Source: Nematopogon swammerdamellus
Taxonomy: Eukaryota; Arthropoda; Insecta; Lepidoptera; Adelidae
Direction of reading: 5' to 3'
Assembly: GCA_946902875.1 (NCBI GenBank)
Contig: OX336339.1
Location: forward strand, 1,668,397-1,732,396
Length of the DNA: 64,000 bases
Below, piece after piece: positions 1 to 10,812 of the stretch. The stretch's first letter is position 1. Every line of letters starts with the position of its first letter. The notes beneath the pieces are model-generated. The model was not told where the DNA came from, searched no databases, and saw nothing but the letters and a program-made list of their open reading frames with translations. The translations under genes and the position numbers were made by a program.

Positions 1-1590
1 AGGTTGTGGTTGACGCAAGGCGCTATTATATTCCCTAATGGCGTAAATAATAATTTTACGGGGTTAAATAAAATAAATTAAGCCTTCTATCACGATGTAG
101 TGCAGAGTGGATTCTCCGCGATAAGTTATCGAAGCCAGAAACGGCCTAAAACTGTATTTTACATCGAGAGAAAGTCGAGTGAGTTTTAATGCGCCGATTC
201 GTATCGCGGTGATGTTGGTACCACCAGCGCGGGTGACGTAGGACGTCGCTCGTTGCAAATTGTCACTTCTGCGAAAAATTTACAATGTGAAGGGGAGAAT
301 TTTGGTGCTGCGAAGTCAATCTGAGCAAGGGGCGCTGAGAGCGCCGGAGAACCGTTTCTGGGAAACAACTGTAAGTGCTGAGCCATTTATTTCTAGTCGC
401 CTCGTACTTAAAATGTGAATTTTCTCCAGAAATAGTTTTGTGAAAACGTGTCAGGTTTTTTTCACCCAAGTTCATCCGCTCGAAAATCATTAATCTCTCT
501 TTCCACGCCCGTCTGGCGTCTACGCTGCCCCCGCGGATAGTTGTCAAGCCGAATTATATTTATATTTCAGTTCTGCGTGTCGGCAAACTAACTTTTAATG
601 TGAGGAGGCAGCTCCTACGAAGGCGGCTCGGCAGATAGAAGAAGCGACATTGACAGGTAACCTTACTTCTTCTACCGCGGAGTTTGTGTAGTATCGGAAA
701 TGTCAAATTCACGGAATTATATAAACTTAACTTGAAAAACGCATTCTCAATTTCTCCCCGTAGCGGAGCGAACGCCGTCGAGTGCAGGACGAAAGTACGG
801 ACTGCACTCTTGAGCTCGCCGCGCGATTAACGTCGGTGAGAGAATTATATTTTGTATTTAGTGGTAGGATTGTGAAAATGCACCAGCCCTCCGAGCGACG
901 TGTGTCGCAGTATTTCTCCAATGTGTATTATGTATTGCACCGTATCTTTTAAATGTGAATGAAGGCCATCAGCCTGAGGGTACGTCCGCCGGTTTGGATG
1001 TGGTGCGGACGTACAAATTGAGCATGTGATTAACGTCGCTTCTTCTGACGGGCTCTGCTCGCAGTCTACGGTTGGGCTCGCGTTCCTCGAGCGGGTGCAG
1101 CTGCACCAACGGGCCGCGAGTCCCTTTGTGTGGGATCCGGTGTCGGTCCCTGCGCCTCGCCTGGCCGCATTCCTCGTGCACGAGTGGCGCGAAACCTCGG
1201 TCACGAGGCAGGCGGCTGTGCGCCGCGTCGGGGCTGACAAGCAACGCATCGTGGCACCAGAGAAGGCTTCAGCTCTCTCCGTCGTCTTCCGGATAGCAGC
1301 CACGGGAGCTCCGGAAGGCCCAAGCTAAGTTTCTTCTGGTGGCACGATTCGGTGAATGTGCGTGGTAAAATTAGGTATATGTAAATTTCAGTCTATGGCA
1401 GCAAGCCACTTTATATGTACAGACATGAACCAAACCCTGAGATCACTTTATATTATTTTCATGTAATTGTCGTATTTTCTCGATAAATTAAATATTTCAA
1501 ATTGTAACGGTTGACTTTATTTTACTCATGCTCTAGGCCATATGCCGCACACACCCCCCTATAGCATTGGCTATAGCTACACCCAAAAGT
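1..1590. other. Unassigned region with a GC-rich island
   Basis: I recognise no gene here. Bases 1-1000 are AT-rich with a possible splice donor (gacag|gtaacc near 657). Bases 1020-1330 are GC-rich and open in several frames on both strands, with no ATG-initiated frame I recognise. A 10-bp inverted pair (gtacgtccgc / gcggacgtac) lies near 980-1015. The island could be an exon or a CpG-rich promoter, but the competing open frames on both strands are what GC-richness alone would give. Confidence 0.3.
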
Positions 1591-1596
1591 CACGCC

Positions 1597-1740
1597 TTAC
1601 AACTTGATGTCGTCGCCCCACCTGGCGGGTGGTCTTCCCGCACTCCGTTTTCCTGGCTGCCAGTGTAGGACACGGTTACTCCAACGGTCGTCGTCTATTC
1701 GGCCAACGTGCCCAGCCCACTGCCGCTTGAGCTTTTTCCA
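1597..1740 (-). pseudogene. LINE C-terminal fragment
   Basis: On the minus strand this reads about 47 codons ending in TAA at 1597-1599. It contains RQWAGHVGRIDDDRW and, further on, GRPPARWGDDIK. The pattern 'WAGHV.R..D.RW ... GRPP.RW.DDI' is typical of the C-terminal tail of insect non-LTR retrotransposon ORF2 proteins. Only the tail is left; the reverse-transcriptase catalytic part is absent, so it is a dead fragment. Confidence 0.8.
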
Positions 1741-1773
1741 TGTTAGTAACTAAGATAAGATAAATAAGTGACG

Positions 1774-2135
1774 GGTGGTTGAGTAGTTTGGGCATCGGCC
1801 TCTCATGCGAGAGGTCCGAGGTTCGAATGCGGTCGGCGTGTTTTTTCTGAAGAGAAAATTTACGTGCATACCTATACAACTGCTGCTTCACCGTTCTGAA
1901 CCGGTGTAAAACTGTAGGTCCCTTCCCTTCCCCTTACTAGGTGGTAGGCTCAAATTGTAGCCAACTGGGTTGATACCACCTTACTGGATGTAAGATGGCC
2001 GCATAGCAGTCTCGGTTGTGTTCTCCTCCAGGGAAGGCTCCGGTATGGCACCTACCTTCTCGGAGGTGTTATTGGCTGGTCGGAGCATGTGCTTTGGCCC
2101 CTCCGACTCAGCCACCCATACCGGATTACATAAAA
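1774..2135 (+). repeat. SINE family D (tRNA-like head)
   Basis: The head has a tRNA-like A-box region (ggttgagtagtttgggcatcgg) and a B box (aggttcgaatgc), then the body 'actgtaggtcccttccc ... taggtggtaggctcaaattg' and an A-rich end. A second, better-preserved copy lies at 46493-46890, and minus-strand relatives at 40650-40890 and 54520-54860. The head is too altered to be a working tRNA gene. Confidence 0.75.
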
Positions 2136-2436
2136 AAAGGTGTAAATAATGCAAAATGCATAAAACGACACGATGACCTAAGCGTTGAACTTGCTATTTT
2201 TGTCCGGACATCATCGCTTCGTCGCCGTTTGGACTCTCACCAAGTTTCGGCCTCATGCGATTTCGTTCTTGGGTATAGTGATTTGGGTTAGATATTATTC
2301 ATTTCACCTAACGGTTCTGATTTTTTGTTTAGTTCAAATCAATAATTTATTTAATCAAGTAATTAAGTAAGTAATAATAAAATTAATAACCTAAAACAAA
2401 ACTTACCTATCTAAGAAAAGAAAAATTAACAGGAAC
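2136..2436. other. Unassigned AT-rich sequence
   Basis: I see no gene and no repeat shared with the rest of the window; the second half is very AT-rich. Confidence 0.5.
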
Positions 2437-2790
2437 CTTTGTACCGTGTGGGGCCGGTGCTTTAAAGGAATAGCCCCACTGCATCTCTCCCCGTGTATGT
2501 CGTAAAAGGCGACTAAGGGATATGACTCCCTTCTGATATTATGAGATATTCTCGGAGATATTACTAGGTGGTAGGGTTTAACCCGCCCGGGTTGGTACGA
2601 CCGCACTGAATGAAAGGTCGGTCGAAACGGCTATGTAAATAGTTTGTGTTTTCCGTCCAGTTCAGTGTAGCCGGCACGACCGAAGGGAAGCACTGACGTG
2701 GCACCAACTTCACCCGGTGTTATGGGCTGACATCACGGATGTCGTAGGTGATGTAGCCAACCGTGTCAGTTTCTATAAAAAAAAAAACCT
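2437..2790 (+). repeat. Composite repeat: family C end plus family A tail
   Basis: Begins gtaccgtgtggggccggt, passes through the 'gaatagccccactgcatctctccccgtg' segment found at the end of family C, then joins the family A body (taggtggtagggtttaacccgcc ... cacggatgtcgtaggtgatgtagcc) and ends in poly-A. The same junction recurs at 32969-33300, 35205-35535 and, inverted, 50383-50720, so the chimera is itself a mobile family and not a one-off insertion. Confidence 0.75.
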
Positions 2791-2944
2791 ACAAATAAAA
2801 AATGTCTTCCAGTTCAGCCGAGGCAGCCATAGTCCCTAGGACGCTTATAGCGTTCCCTCTTTGAATTTCTAGGCTTATTATGAGGCGTATGAAGAAAGCC
2901 TTGGCACGCACGTCACCGGACTTATATTCACTAGCAATTTTTTT

Positions 2945-3175
2945 TTTTTTTTTTATGGAAACTGACACGGTTGGCTACATCACCCACAACGTCCGTGATG
3001 TCAGCCCATAACACCGGGTGAACTAGGTGCCATGTCAGTGCTTCCCCCTTTGATCGTGCCGGCTACACTGAACTGGTCGGAAAACACAAACTATTTACAT
3101 AGCCGTTTTGACCGACGTTTCATTCAGTGCGGTGGTACCACCCCGGGCGGGTTAAACCCTACCACTAAGTAAGAT
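2945..3175 (-). repeat. SINE family A tail
   Basis: Minus-strand copy starting from a poly-T run and reading gaaactgacacggttggctacatc through to ggttaaaccctacca. The 5' promoter half is missing. Confidence 0.75.
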
Positions 3176-3429
3176 TAGGAGGAAAGGGGCCTACAGTTTT
3201 GCCGATGGTTTCGACAAAAGCCAGTGCGTCCGGTGACCACGCACCAAGCAAGGGTTTCCACCGCAAAACCTAGAAGCTCTAAGAGGGTTTTTAGGGACTC
3301 ATACTTTCTATTTTTATTTGTTCTTAATTTGATCTTCTTTGACGCAATACTTCTTAGATTACAGTTTATGTGAAGTAGGTAGGAGGGTGGCATACTCGAC
3401 ATTCGAGAAACGGAAATGTCGTACGAATA

Positions 3430-3775
3430 ATTTTTTTTTTTATGGAAACTGACATGGTTGGCTAAATCATCTAGAACATCCGCGATGCCAGCCCATAGCA
3501 CCGGGTGAACTACCTAGCATTGACATTGCACCTGCAATGTCAGTGCTTCCCTCCATTTCATGTCGGCTACACTGAACTTGACGGAAAACACGAACTATTT
3601 ACATAACCGTTTCGATCGACGTTTCATTCAGTGCGTTGGTACTGGTACCAACCCGGGCGGGATAAACCCTACCACCTACCTATCTAGTAAGGTAAGGAAT
3701 CCGAAGCACGGTCAGCCTTCAACGGTCGAGCGGTCACCCATCCACGCACTGACCGCGCCCATGTGTGCTTAACAA
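3430..3775 (-). repeat. SINE family A copy
   Basis: Minus-strand copy with poly-T at 3430, the tail sequence and then the promoter half (ggtcagccttcaacggtcgagcggtcacccatcc, ending near gctaccgaggctgaca at about 3810). The stretch 3176-3430 between it and the previous copy matches nothing else I see. Confidence 0.7.
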
Positions 3776-4140
3776 TAGTAGACCGACCGCACCGCTACCG
3801 AGGCTGACATGCCCGAATAAAGCATTTTCTACTTTTTTCATATAACCACGTTTTTTGTTGTAAGTATTGTTCGTTGTCATAGTCGGAGTTCATAATATTT
3901 TTAAACGATATTTTCAAATTCAACTCATTCGATTTCATCAGATGTAGTTTTATTTGGCTATATTTTCATACATTTTATTACTAAAATCATTGCATTCGTT
4001 ACTTGCACACATAATGAATAACGGACGAATGCTAAATTATCAAATTTTATATCAGTAACTGTCTCTTGGCTGAAGTGATAAATTCTCAGCTCTTGACAGT
4101 TTTCATTTGAAAGTGTGCCAGAGCTTGCAGCGACTGTGTC
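3776..4140. other. Unassigned AT-rich sequence
   Basis: Apart from the last bases of the family A copy before it, there is no recognisable gene or window-internal repeat. Confidence 0.5.
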
Positions 4141-4495
4141 TTCCTTGTTAGGGTTCCGTATCCGTCATACGGGACCCTATTACTAAGCCTACGCCGTCTG
4201 TCTTTCCGTCTGTCTGTCCGAGGGCTGTATCTGTTGAACCGTATTATGTAGCCCGTTGAAATTTACACAGAATATGTGTTATCATGGCCGATATAACAAC
4301 AAATAATAAAAATAAGAAAAAGTAAAAAAATCACGGGAATCCCCATACAAGAAACTAAAAAGTGTAAGCGCGCCATCTACTGAAAAGAGTATGAGGCGTT
4401 TTAACTAATACATAGATGGCGTGAGTGGTGCTGACCATGACATGGCGATACGGAACCCTCGGTGTGCGAGTTCGACTCGCACTTGGCCGGTTTTT
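4141..4495 (+). repeat. Family B element with CTGT repeat
   Basis: Starts agggttccgtatccgtcatacgggaccct, which folds on itself. It has the internal microsatellite (gtctgtctttccgtctgtctg), then ccgttgaaatttacacagaatatgtg, and ends tcggtgtgcgagttcgactcgcacttggccggtttttt. The end holds a B-box-like GAGTTCGACTC and a T-run, which would suit RNA polymerase III transcription. Confidence 0.8.
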
Positions 4496-4552
4496 TCTCG
4501 ACGTCCATGCTGTGTGTTGCGACAAACATGCAGGCCAGCTTGTGTCTGTTCT

Positions 4553-4695
4553 CGGTCTTGGTAGCTCAGTGGTGCGATCGGTCGACTACCGATCATGATC
4601 ATAAGCACACCTGGGCGCGGTCAATACTTGGATGGGTGACCGCTCGGCCATTGGAGGCTGACCGTGGTTAGGATTCCACGTAAAACTGTAGGACA
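4553..4695 (+). repeat. SINE family A promoter half
   Basis: Contains TAGCTCAGTGG (tRNA A-box-like), then gcggtcaatacttggatgggtgaccg, which matches the internal control region of 5S rRNA, then a B-box-like ggttaggattcc. It stops at 'actgtagg', without the family tail. It abuts the family B copy before it. Confidence 0.75.
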
Positions 4696-5085
4696 ACAAA
4701 TAAAAAATAGAAAAAAATTAAAAAATTAAGGGGTCCATATAAAAGTTACATGTTATTTTCAAGGTTTCTGTCTTCTGTCGTTGAGCCGTTACATGGATCG
4801 ATAGTGATCACGTTAAATGAATAAAAACTTGCCCGCACGCGCACTGAGATCAGTTCTATTTTTGAAATCTCGAGAGTTTCGTTCGTTCTCTCTCTCTTGC
4901 GCCGTGTCGCGTGCGCTTGCGCGGCTGCGCGCACTCTATTTAGAGAGATTACCACAAACTGTGCGCGCGCGCATAGACGGCGGGTAACAGCCGTCGACGT
5001 GCATCATGCTGTTAGCACTTGCATCATCGGTTTATGGCGCGGCTGGCTGGATGGCTGGAAGACCGTTTGTATCAGTATTACATTA
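4696..5085. other. Unassigned sequence
   Basis: An AT-rich start, then purine/pyrimidine-biased sequence with short GC-rich runs (gcgcgcgcgc near 4965). No coding frame I can support. Confidence 0.45.
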
Positions 5086-5335
5086 CATACATACATACAT
5101 ACATATCACACACGCTGAATCCCGACAATCGGGGTAAGCAGAGTAATCGGTGTTGTGCTGCAAGAACTCTGGTCGATTACAGCACAACACAAACCGCCAC
5201 GTTTCGCAAAGTATTCGAACAAGATTCAATCGATCAAGCAGCAGGTAAGGCACGAAGACCCACCCGCTGCATGACTCGGTGGAAGTACCGTGCCAAGGTG
5301 AGGGGTGGCGAAATTGGCTGCGCCTGAGGCTTCAA
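5072..5335 (+). repeat. Family C repeat, truncated
   Basis: A cataca microsatellite leads into tatcacacacgctgaatcccgac, then ggggtaagcagagtaatcggtgttgtgctg and tgactcggtggaagtaccgtgccaagg. The 3' part (ttagtcgccttttacgacatgc onward) is missing. Confidence 0.8.
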
Positions 5336-5529
5336 CCTCGGGCACAGTCACCCAGTTGAAAATATCCAGAATATGACTGGAAGATATCTCTCTAATTCCG
5401 CCTAATGTACATTATATGTCGTGCTTGTTTCGTGTTACATAAAAAAAAACAATTTTAACAACTTCATGGTGTTTTGAAACTCATTGCAATACAACTGTTT
5501 ATCCGAGAGTGCAAGGGTTCACTGTGTTT

Positions 5530-5918
5530 TTAGGGTTCCGTATCCGGTACGGGACCCTATTACTAAGCCCACGCCGCCGTCTGTCTGTCTGTCTGTCCGT
5601 CCGCCCGTATGTTCGAGGGCTGTATCTCTTGAACCGTTGAAATTTTCACAGAATATGTGTTAATATGGCCGATAGGTATAACAACAAATAATAAAAATAA
5701 GAAAAAATAAAAAAAACATGGGGGTTCCCATAGAAGAAACCAAAAAGTGTATGTACGCGCACCATCTACCGAATAGAGTATGAAGCATTTTAACTATTCA
5801 TAAATTTTAACTAAGAAGCATTTCATAACACGCCATAGATGGCATGAGTGGCGCTAACCATGACATGGCGATACGGAACCCTCGGTGCGCGAGTTCGACT
5901 CGCACTTGGCCGGTTTTT
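5530..5918 (+). repeat. Family B element, near full length
   Basis: Starts agggttccgtatccggtacgggaccct, has a gtctgtctgtctgtccgtccg run, and ends cgcgagttcgactcgcacttggccggtttttttt. It is one of the cleanest copies for setting the family ends. Confidence 0.85.
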
Positions 5919-6165
5919 TTTATAAATAAATAAATATCGAGGACGACGCACTGACTCACGGCTTGCCTGGTCTGCGTAGGTCTTACTCCGTTGATCTTTA
6001 CAACTCCCAGACGATACTAAATCCAGTTTCTAGATGTCTGGCCGGACCGGTGGTGTGTGGGAGGGACCAGTTATACAGCTTTCTTCGCTCCTGTCCTCCT
6101 GATACTTATGCAGTAGGCAACCTCCTTGTATAGCACCGCATGTATACATACAGGATATATTTAAC

Positions 6166-6490
6166 TTACTAGGTGGTGGGGTTTAACCCGCCCGCGTTGG
6201 TTGGTACCACCGCACTGAATGAATCGTCGTCGGTCGAAACGACTATTCACATAGCCGTTCCGTCCGACCGACGTTTCATTCAGTCAGTGCGATGGTACCA
6301 ACCCGGGGGTGATAAACTCTACCACCTAGTAAGGTAAGAAGGGAAGGGACCTACAGTTTAACGTAGAATGCAAACCACGGTCAGCGTCCAACAACGGTCG
6401 AGCGGTGGGTGACCCATCCAAGTACTGACCGCGCTCAGGGTTACTAACAATAATCGACCGACCGCACCACTGAGCTACCGAGGCTAACAT
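6166..6490. repeat. Two SINE family A pieces fused head to head
   Basis: 6166-6245 reads in plus orientation (ttactaggtggtggggtttaacccgcc ... tcgaaacgac). From 6246 the same family continues on the minus strand (tattcacatagccgttcc ... gagctaccgaggctaac), reaching the promoter half. This is an inverted fusion of two copies, by insertion of one into another or by fold-back copying. Confidence 0.7.
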
Positions 6491-6504
6491 TGTATGAGAG
6501 CCAT

Positions 6505-6935
6505 ATCTTAGCGTAACCGGAACTGAATTTTATTTAGCCTATCCTGTGTCACGTATAGTTAAATGTGCTTGTACTAAGTTTCATCGAATTCAGATGATCG
6601 TTTTAAGAGTTATGGAGGAATATATTTCCCCCCAAGTACAGTCTCGGGTCCTTCAAGAGGGGCGTGAATGGGCACCTGTCAGGCCGGCATGGCATTCGCA
6701 ACCACCGCATACGACCGAAAGTCCGTGGGCGTCGTTAGACACCTTATGGCTGGCTCGGCGCCATATGTCGCGCTGTCAATAAAAAAAAGAACATACATAC
6801 ATACAAGAAAATATTTCTAAAAATCGTCAATTTAGTTTTAGTACCATACATAGAGTCTACAAACGCAATATCTCATAAAACAAAGCAACTTACTCCATGA
6901 CTATCCCTTACAGATATATTTATTAGTATTGATTC
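6505..6935 (+). repeat. Family E repeat split by a family F insertion
   Basis: Family E runs from gagagccatatcttagcgtaaccgg to gttatggaggaa, is interrupted at about 6620-6787 by family F (gggcgtgaatgggcacctgtc ... gtcgcgctgtcaataaaaaaaa), then resumes with catacatacatac...aaaatatttctaaaaatcgtcaa and ends at ttattagtattga. The A-rich end of F shows it arrived by retroposition. Confidence 0.75.
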
Positions 6936-7834
6936 CAAGGATGGGGTACCTACATATTATGTACTACAACACAGATTCACTGAATTAAAAGATCTTAAGT
7001 GAAATCGATAGAGAAGACGGTGCAAGGTCAGAAGGCAATAAACTGCTCTGTGAGAAGAAACGCCGAGGAATTAGAAAAAGAAGCCGAGGCGACGAGACGG
7101 TACGAATAAATCTACGGTAATAGCAAATTTTACGATCGAAGGAAGAATGTACGATCTTCTCTGGTAATGATTTATCGGAAGTCCGTAGAAGTTTACCGTC
7201 GCACTGTCTGTCTGCTCGCGGAATATTGCGTCAGTCAGGCGAGAAATAAATCTTTCTGTCGTTCTACTGTGGAAAGTCGTAAACTTTCAGCTAATGACAG
7301 AAGTTATTATAATCAACGGGTCCGCAGAAATTACGTGTAAAATTTAAGAGACCATAGCGGAGATAGTTTGGATTTTTCCATGGTCATTCCATGAAGTAAT
7401 TTAGAAAATCTACAATAATTTTTTATCATTTTTCACACCCGACGCAAAAGGAGGGATGTTATAAGATTGACCCCTCCGTCTGTCCGTCTGTCGGTGTGTC
7501 TGTCTGTGGCATTGTAGCTCCTAAGCGGATGGACCGATTTGGATATCGATGTGGGAAGACATATGGTGCGCGCCAGACTAACGCAGAGAATACCATGTCG
7601 GCCGGCTAGGTGCACCTTAACATTATTTTTGAAGGACCTCAGACTGTACATTAGAGGAAACGATGCAGGTGGGAGTGCATTCCACATGTTAATAAAGGAC
7701 CAACTCTGTAAATAAAGGATTTACAGGATCGATTTGTCCCAAGGGGGGAATATCGCCATATACTCCGCATATAAATAATAAAGTTTATTTCTATGGATAT
7801 TTTAAGAGGTTTTAAATTACGGTGGTTGTTAGAC
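6936..7834. other. Mostly unassigned; family G fragment
   Basis: 6936-7430 matches nothing I recognise. 7433-7560 is a family G fragment (cacccgacgcaaaaggaggg ... gtggcattgtagctcctaagcggatgg) also found at 46965-47100. 7560-7690 resembles a worn family F piece (cgccagactaacgcagagaat, ccatgtcggccggc). Confidence 0.45.
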
Positions 7835-8255
7835 ATTATTTTTTTTTTTATAACAAAACAGCTTTACTCACGGTTGTTCCGAGCTATGTTGCTCGACGTT
7901 TCGGGCCAAGCGTATGTCCCATCCTCATGAGCACTCTGCCTGGTGCGACGGTTGGCAGAGAACTGTCAGATCTCCGTCCGTCGTTGACGGAGATTGTGCC
8001 GGAAGTGGACACCGTCAGCGCCTTCTGTCTCTCCGCCGAGATCCGGGACGCACCTGAACCTTCGTCTACGGAAACTACCCGCACTGGCCACAGCTACAAT
8101 CTCCGTCAACGACGGACGGAGATCTGACAGTTCTCTGCCAACCGTCGCACCAGGCAGAGTGCTCATGAGGGTGGGCCATACGCTTGGCCCGAAACGTCGA
8201 GCAACATAGCTCGGAACAACCGTGAGTAAAGCTGTTTTGTTATAAAAAAAAATAA
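7835..8255. mobile_element. Foldback element with about 155-bp inverted arms
   Basis: The left arm (7835 to about 7995) and right arm (about 8095-8255) are reverse complements: attattttttttttataacaaaac at the left end mirrors gttttgttataaaaaaaaataat at the right, and gacagttctctgccaaccgtcg in the right arm mirrors the left. The ~100-bp centre is unique. The ORFs seen here on both strands are mirror images of the arms, not genes. An 11-bp direct repeat, ctatggatatt, lies at 7791-7801 and 8259-8269, close outside the element. Confidence 0.85.
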
Positions 8256-8597
8256 TATCTATGGATATTAGTATGCATAACATGTCATTACCTACAATAC
8301 ATAGAGCTATTCCCGAATCGTGAGAACCTTCAATTTAAGTATTCACCTCCGCCATTGTTTACTCGATGCCTTCGCCACCGGTCTGCGCTTGCGCAATGGA
8401 GCTGCTAGCGAACGCCACCGACAATCGCTCCACGCCACGCGCACCGCACCGCCCGCATCGACTAAAATAACCAACAGCTCTCGGGTTTAGGCATTCACGG
8501 TTTACTGGATTAGATTAAGTTTCAGATTCAGACAACGTTAACAATATTTCATTGAGACATATATGCATATTCAGTAGGTTATGCATCGTCATCATTT
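8256..8597. other. Unassigned sequence
   Basis: No recognisable gene. 8380-8470 is GC-richer (gccaccgacaatcgctccacgccacgcgcacc) but holds no supported coding frame. Confidence 0.45.
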
Positions 8598-8644
8598 TTA
8601 GGGTTCCGTATCTGTCGTACGGGACCCTATTACTAAGCCTACGC

Positions 8645-8679
<35 letters not shown>

Positions 8680-8757
8680 CTGTCCGAGGGGTGCATATCT
8701 TGAACCGTAATAGGTAGCCAGTTGAAATTTTCACAAATTTTCACATTTTTTGAAATT
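8598..8757 (+). repeat. Family B element, 3'-truncated
   Basis: Starts agggttccgtatctgtcgtacgggaccct, carries a long (gtct)n run and ends shortly after gttgaaattttcacaaa. The tRNA-like 3' end is missing. Confidence 0.8.
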
Positions 8758-8759
8758 GA

Positions 8760-8846
8760 TTGCAAAATATGGCCAAAATTGACGTAATTGCAAAATATGG
8801 CCAAAATTTACGTAATTGCAAAATATGGCCAAAATTTACGTCATTG
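8760..8846 (+). repeat. 29-bp tandem repeat, three copies
   Basis: Three consecutive copies of a 29-bp unit (tgcaaaatatggccaaaatt plus gacgtaat or tacgtaat), immediately downstream of the truncated family B copy. Confidence 0.85.
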
Positions 8847-9071
8847 TTGCAAATACAGATGACCCCAAAATATTACATAACTAGCTGTGCTCGTGACTTG
8901 GTTCGCGTGGACCACAGGTCATGCATAGTTTTGACTAGGTACCTGTAATGAAACAATTCATTTTCCTGAATAAAAAGTAGGTAATGGAACGCCAGTTGCA
9001 AAGAGGGGAGGTTCATTAGATTGACATATTATGATTATTGAAGGGGGAGGGCTTCGAAAGTCAGCAAAAAT

Positions 9072-9357
9072 CGATACATACATACATACATATCACACAC
9101 GCTGAATCCCAAAAATCAGGGTAAGCAGAGTAATCGGTGTTGTGCTGCAAGAACTCTGGCAAATTACAGCACAACACCGACCACCACGTTTCGCAAAGTA
9201 TTCGAACAAGATTCAATCGATCTAGCAGCAAGTAAGGCACGAAGACCCACCTGCTGCATGACTCGGTGGAAGTACCGTGCCAAGGTGAGAGGTGGCGAGT
9301 CTGTCGCCCTTTAGCACGGCATCTTGTCCTTATCCCTTAGTCGCCTTTTACGACATG
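9072..9357 (+). repeat. Family C repeat, 5' part, interrupted by the palindromic element
   Basis: Reads catacatacatacatatcacacacgctgaatccc through aagtaaggcacgaagacccacctgctgc to ccttagtcgccttttacgacatg, where it stops at 9357. Its missing continuation, gacatgcacgggg...gaaatgcagtggggctattctttt, is found at 22324-22362. An uninterrupted copy at 45888-46232 shows that the two pieces belong together. Confidence 0.9.
9352..9357. repeat. Left target-site duplication (gacatg)
   Basis: gacatg occurs once in uninterrupted family C copies (tacgacatgcacgg at 46165-46180) but twice here, on each side of the inserted element. The next base outward differs (c at left, t at right), so the duplication is exactly 6 bp. 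Confidence 0.9.
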
Positions 9358-9419
9358 AGTAGGTGAGCTATGCCGCTACGACGCCACTTTCAAACTTCAA
9401 AATTTTCTAAGTCCCGGGA

Positions 9420-9840
9420 ATCGGGGGGCGTGGCCTAATTTGGGGTGTACGTAGGGCTTCGGAGTCAGGGTTCAGCTCCAGGGTGTCAGGTCAGGGTGCT
9501 GCGCCCCATCAATTTGGTGTGTACGTAGGCCTTCGGAGTCAGGGTTCAGACCTTCGGATTCAGGATTCAGGCCTTAGGATTCAGGATTCAGGGTTCCAGA
9601 TTCAGGGTTCAGGTCCAGGGTGCTAGGTCAGGGTGCTGCGCCCCATCCATTTGAGGCGTACGTAGGCCTTCGGAGTCATGGTTCAGCTCCAGGGTGCTGC
9701 ACCCCACCAGCATGGTTCCACATGCACCGAGGCTTCGCCCCTGCCCCCTACCCCGCCCCGCCCCTGCCACACCCTTCGCCCCAGCCTTCACCCCTCCACA
9801 GTACCCCTGCCGACCGAGCGCAGGTAAATAGAGGTAGATA
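9420..9840. repeat. GC-rich imperfect direct repeats (outer left arm)
   Basis: Repeated phrases such as ttcggagtcagggttcag, gggtgctgcgccccatc and gtgtacgtaggccttcggag occur several times, with the final part (cgaggcttcgcccctgcccc...) again at 11500-11630 and in the spacer at 15122-15340. The open frames here come from low-complexity Pro/Gly-rich repetition and are not supported as genes. The mirror copy is at 21841-22261. Confidence 0.8.
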
Positions 9841-10025
9841 AACTAAGAGTGGTGCGTATTGTCTACCTGATAAGGGGTAGTTGATTCACCTCTATTGTCG
9901 GGAGGCAGGTTTAAACCTGTAGCAACCTGTAGGAACGACTGACTCCGCTTACGCATTGAATAGAAATATAACATTAACAATTGTTCTGTGAAATGTATTC
10001 ATACTCAGCATGACTAAGGCATCGT

Positions 10026-10071
10026 CAGTCAGGTAGGTTGGAGCCTAATGGTGTAGGAATGCAGACATGGC
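10026..10071 (+). repeat. 46-bp leader repeat, copy 1
   Basis: cagtcaggtaggttggagcc ... gaatgcagacatggc, identical to 11630-11675. This copy lies just upstream of the IAP-like frame and ends in an ATG (10067-10069). That ATG opens a 25-codon frame that is not the BIR frame. Mirror copies are at 21610-21655 and 20013-20058. Confidence 0.85.
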
Positions 10072-10104
10072 GCCGTCGCCGTCGGGCTTTGGCGGCGGGG
10101 AAGT

Positions 10105-10599
10105 TTGGCTGGTGCATTTAAAAATTCCGACACGCTCACTGTGACCGCAGTCGACAACGATGAACAGTCAGCCGCCAACATTACGCCGAGCTGCACGCCT
10201 GCGCCCACCGCTACAATGTCGCTAACGACTATCCACGTGCACACCTCGGGGCCGAGGCACGAGCGCTATTCGTCCGAGTCGGCACGTCTTCAAACATTCA
10301 ACGATTAGCCACGCGCCCTCCGGCAGAAGCCTGAAGAAATGGTTAAGGCTGGGTTTTTCTACACTGGTTTTGGTGACAAAGTGGCGTGCTTTTACTGCGG
10401 AGGAACACTCAACCAGTGGCGACCGGAAGACACACCGTGGGAGGAGCACACGAGGCTAGACCGCTGCGCTTTCGTCTACATAATGAAGGGAGCTGACTTC
10501 GCCACAGTCAAAGCAAAAGGATTGGACGAGATCGACATTCCGAGCTATTCGCCATACTTGTATGCGCCATCAGACGATGGAGCCTTTAACTTGAAATGA
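10105..10599 (+). pseudogene. IAP-like BIR-domain gene, broken (left arm)
   Basis: The frame encodes a BIR zinc-binding domain: C-x2-C-x16-H-x6-C is present (Cys at 10387 and 10396, His at 10447, Cys at 10465), with the DKVACFYCGG core and the PWEEH segment. A TAG at 10306-10308 interrupts the frame at the place where BIR domains carry a conserved tryptophan (after R-L-x-x-F-x-x), which fits a TGG to TAG change. The upstream part is in the same frame but has no ATG; the nearest ATG (10067) is in another frame, so a second lesion or a lost splice is likely. There is no RING domain; the protein would end at 10599 with AATAAA at 10609-10614. Single-BIR proteins are known as inhibitors of apoptosis in insects and insect DNA viruses; whether this came from a virus or a host gene cannot be told here. 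Confidence 0.88.
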
Positions 10600-10812
10600 T
10601 TAATTTTCAATAAATATTTTTACATTTAAACAGTGAATACATTTATTTCAACCCACCCACACCCATAAATGAAACAAAAGTTAGCAGAAATGTTTATTTA
10701 TTTTCACAAATCTTAATACTAAAGTGTACATGATATATGTTTTAGAAAAGTCACTTAAACCCATTATTTACATAAATGGGGCAACCTAAGTTTCGTCAGC
10801 AAATATTTATTT

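Noticed and set aside
845..1303. 152-codon minus-strand frame and overlapping frames in a GC-rich island
   Set aside because: Two or more overlapping open frames on both strands, no recognisable motif, and GC-richness alone explains the lack of stops.
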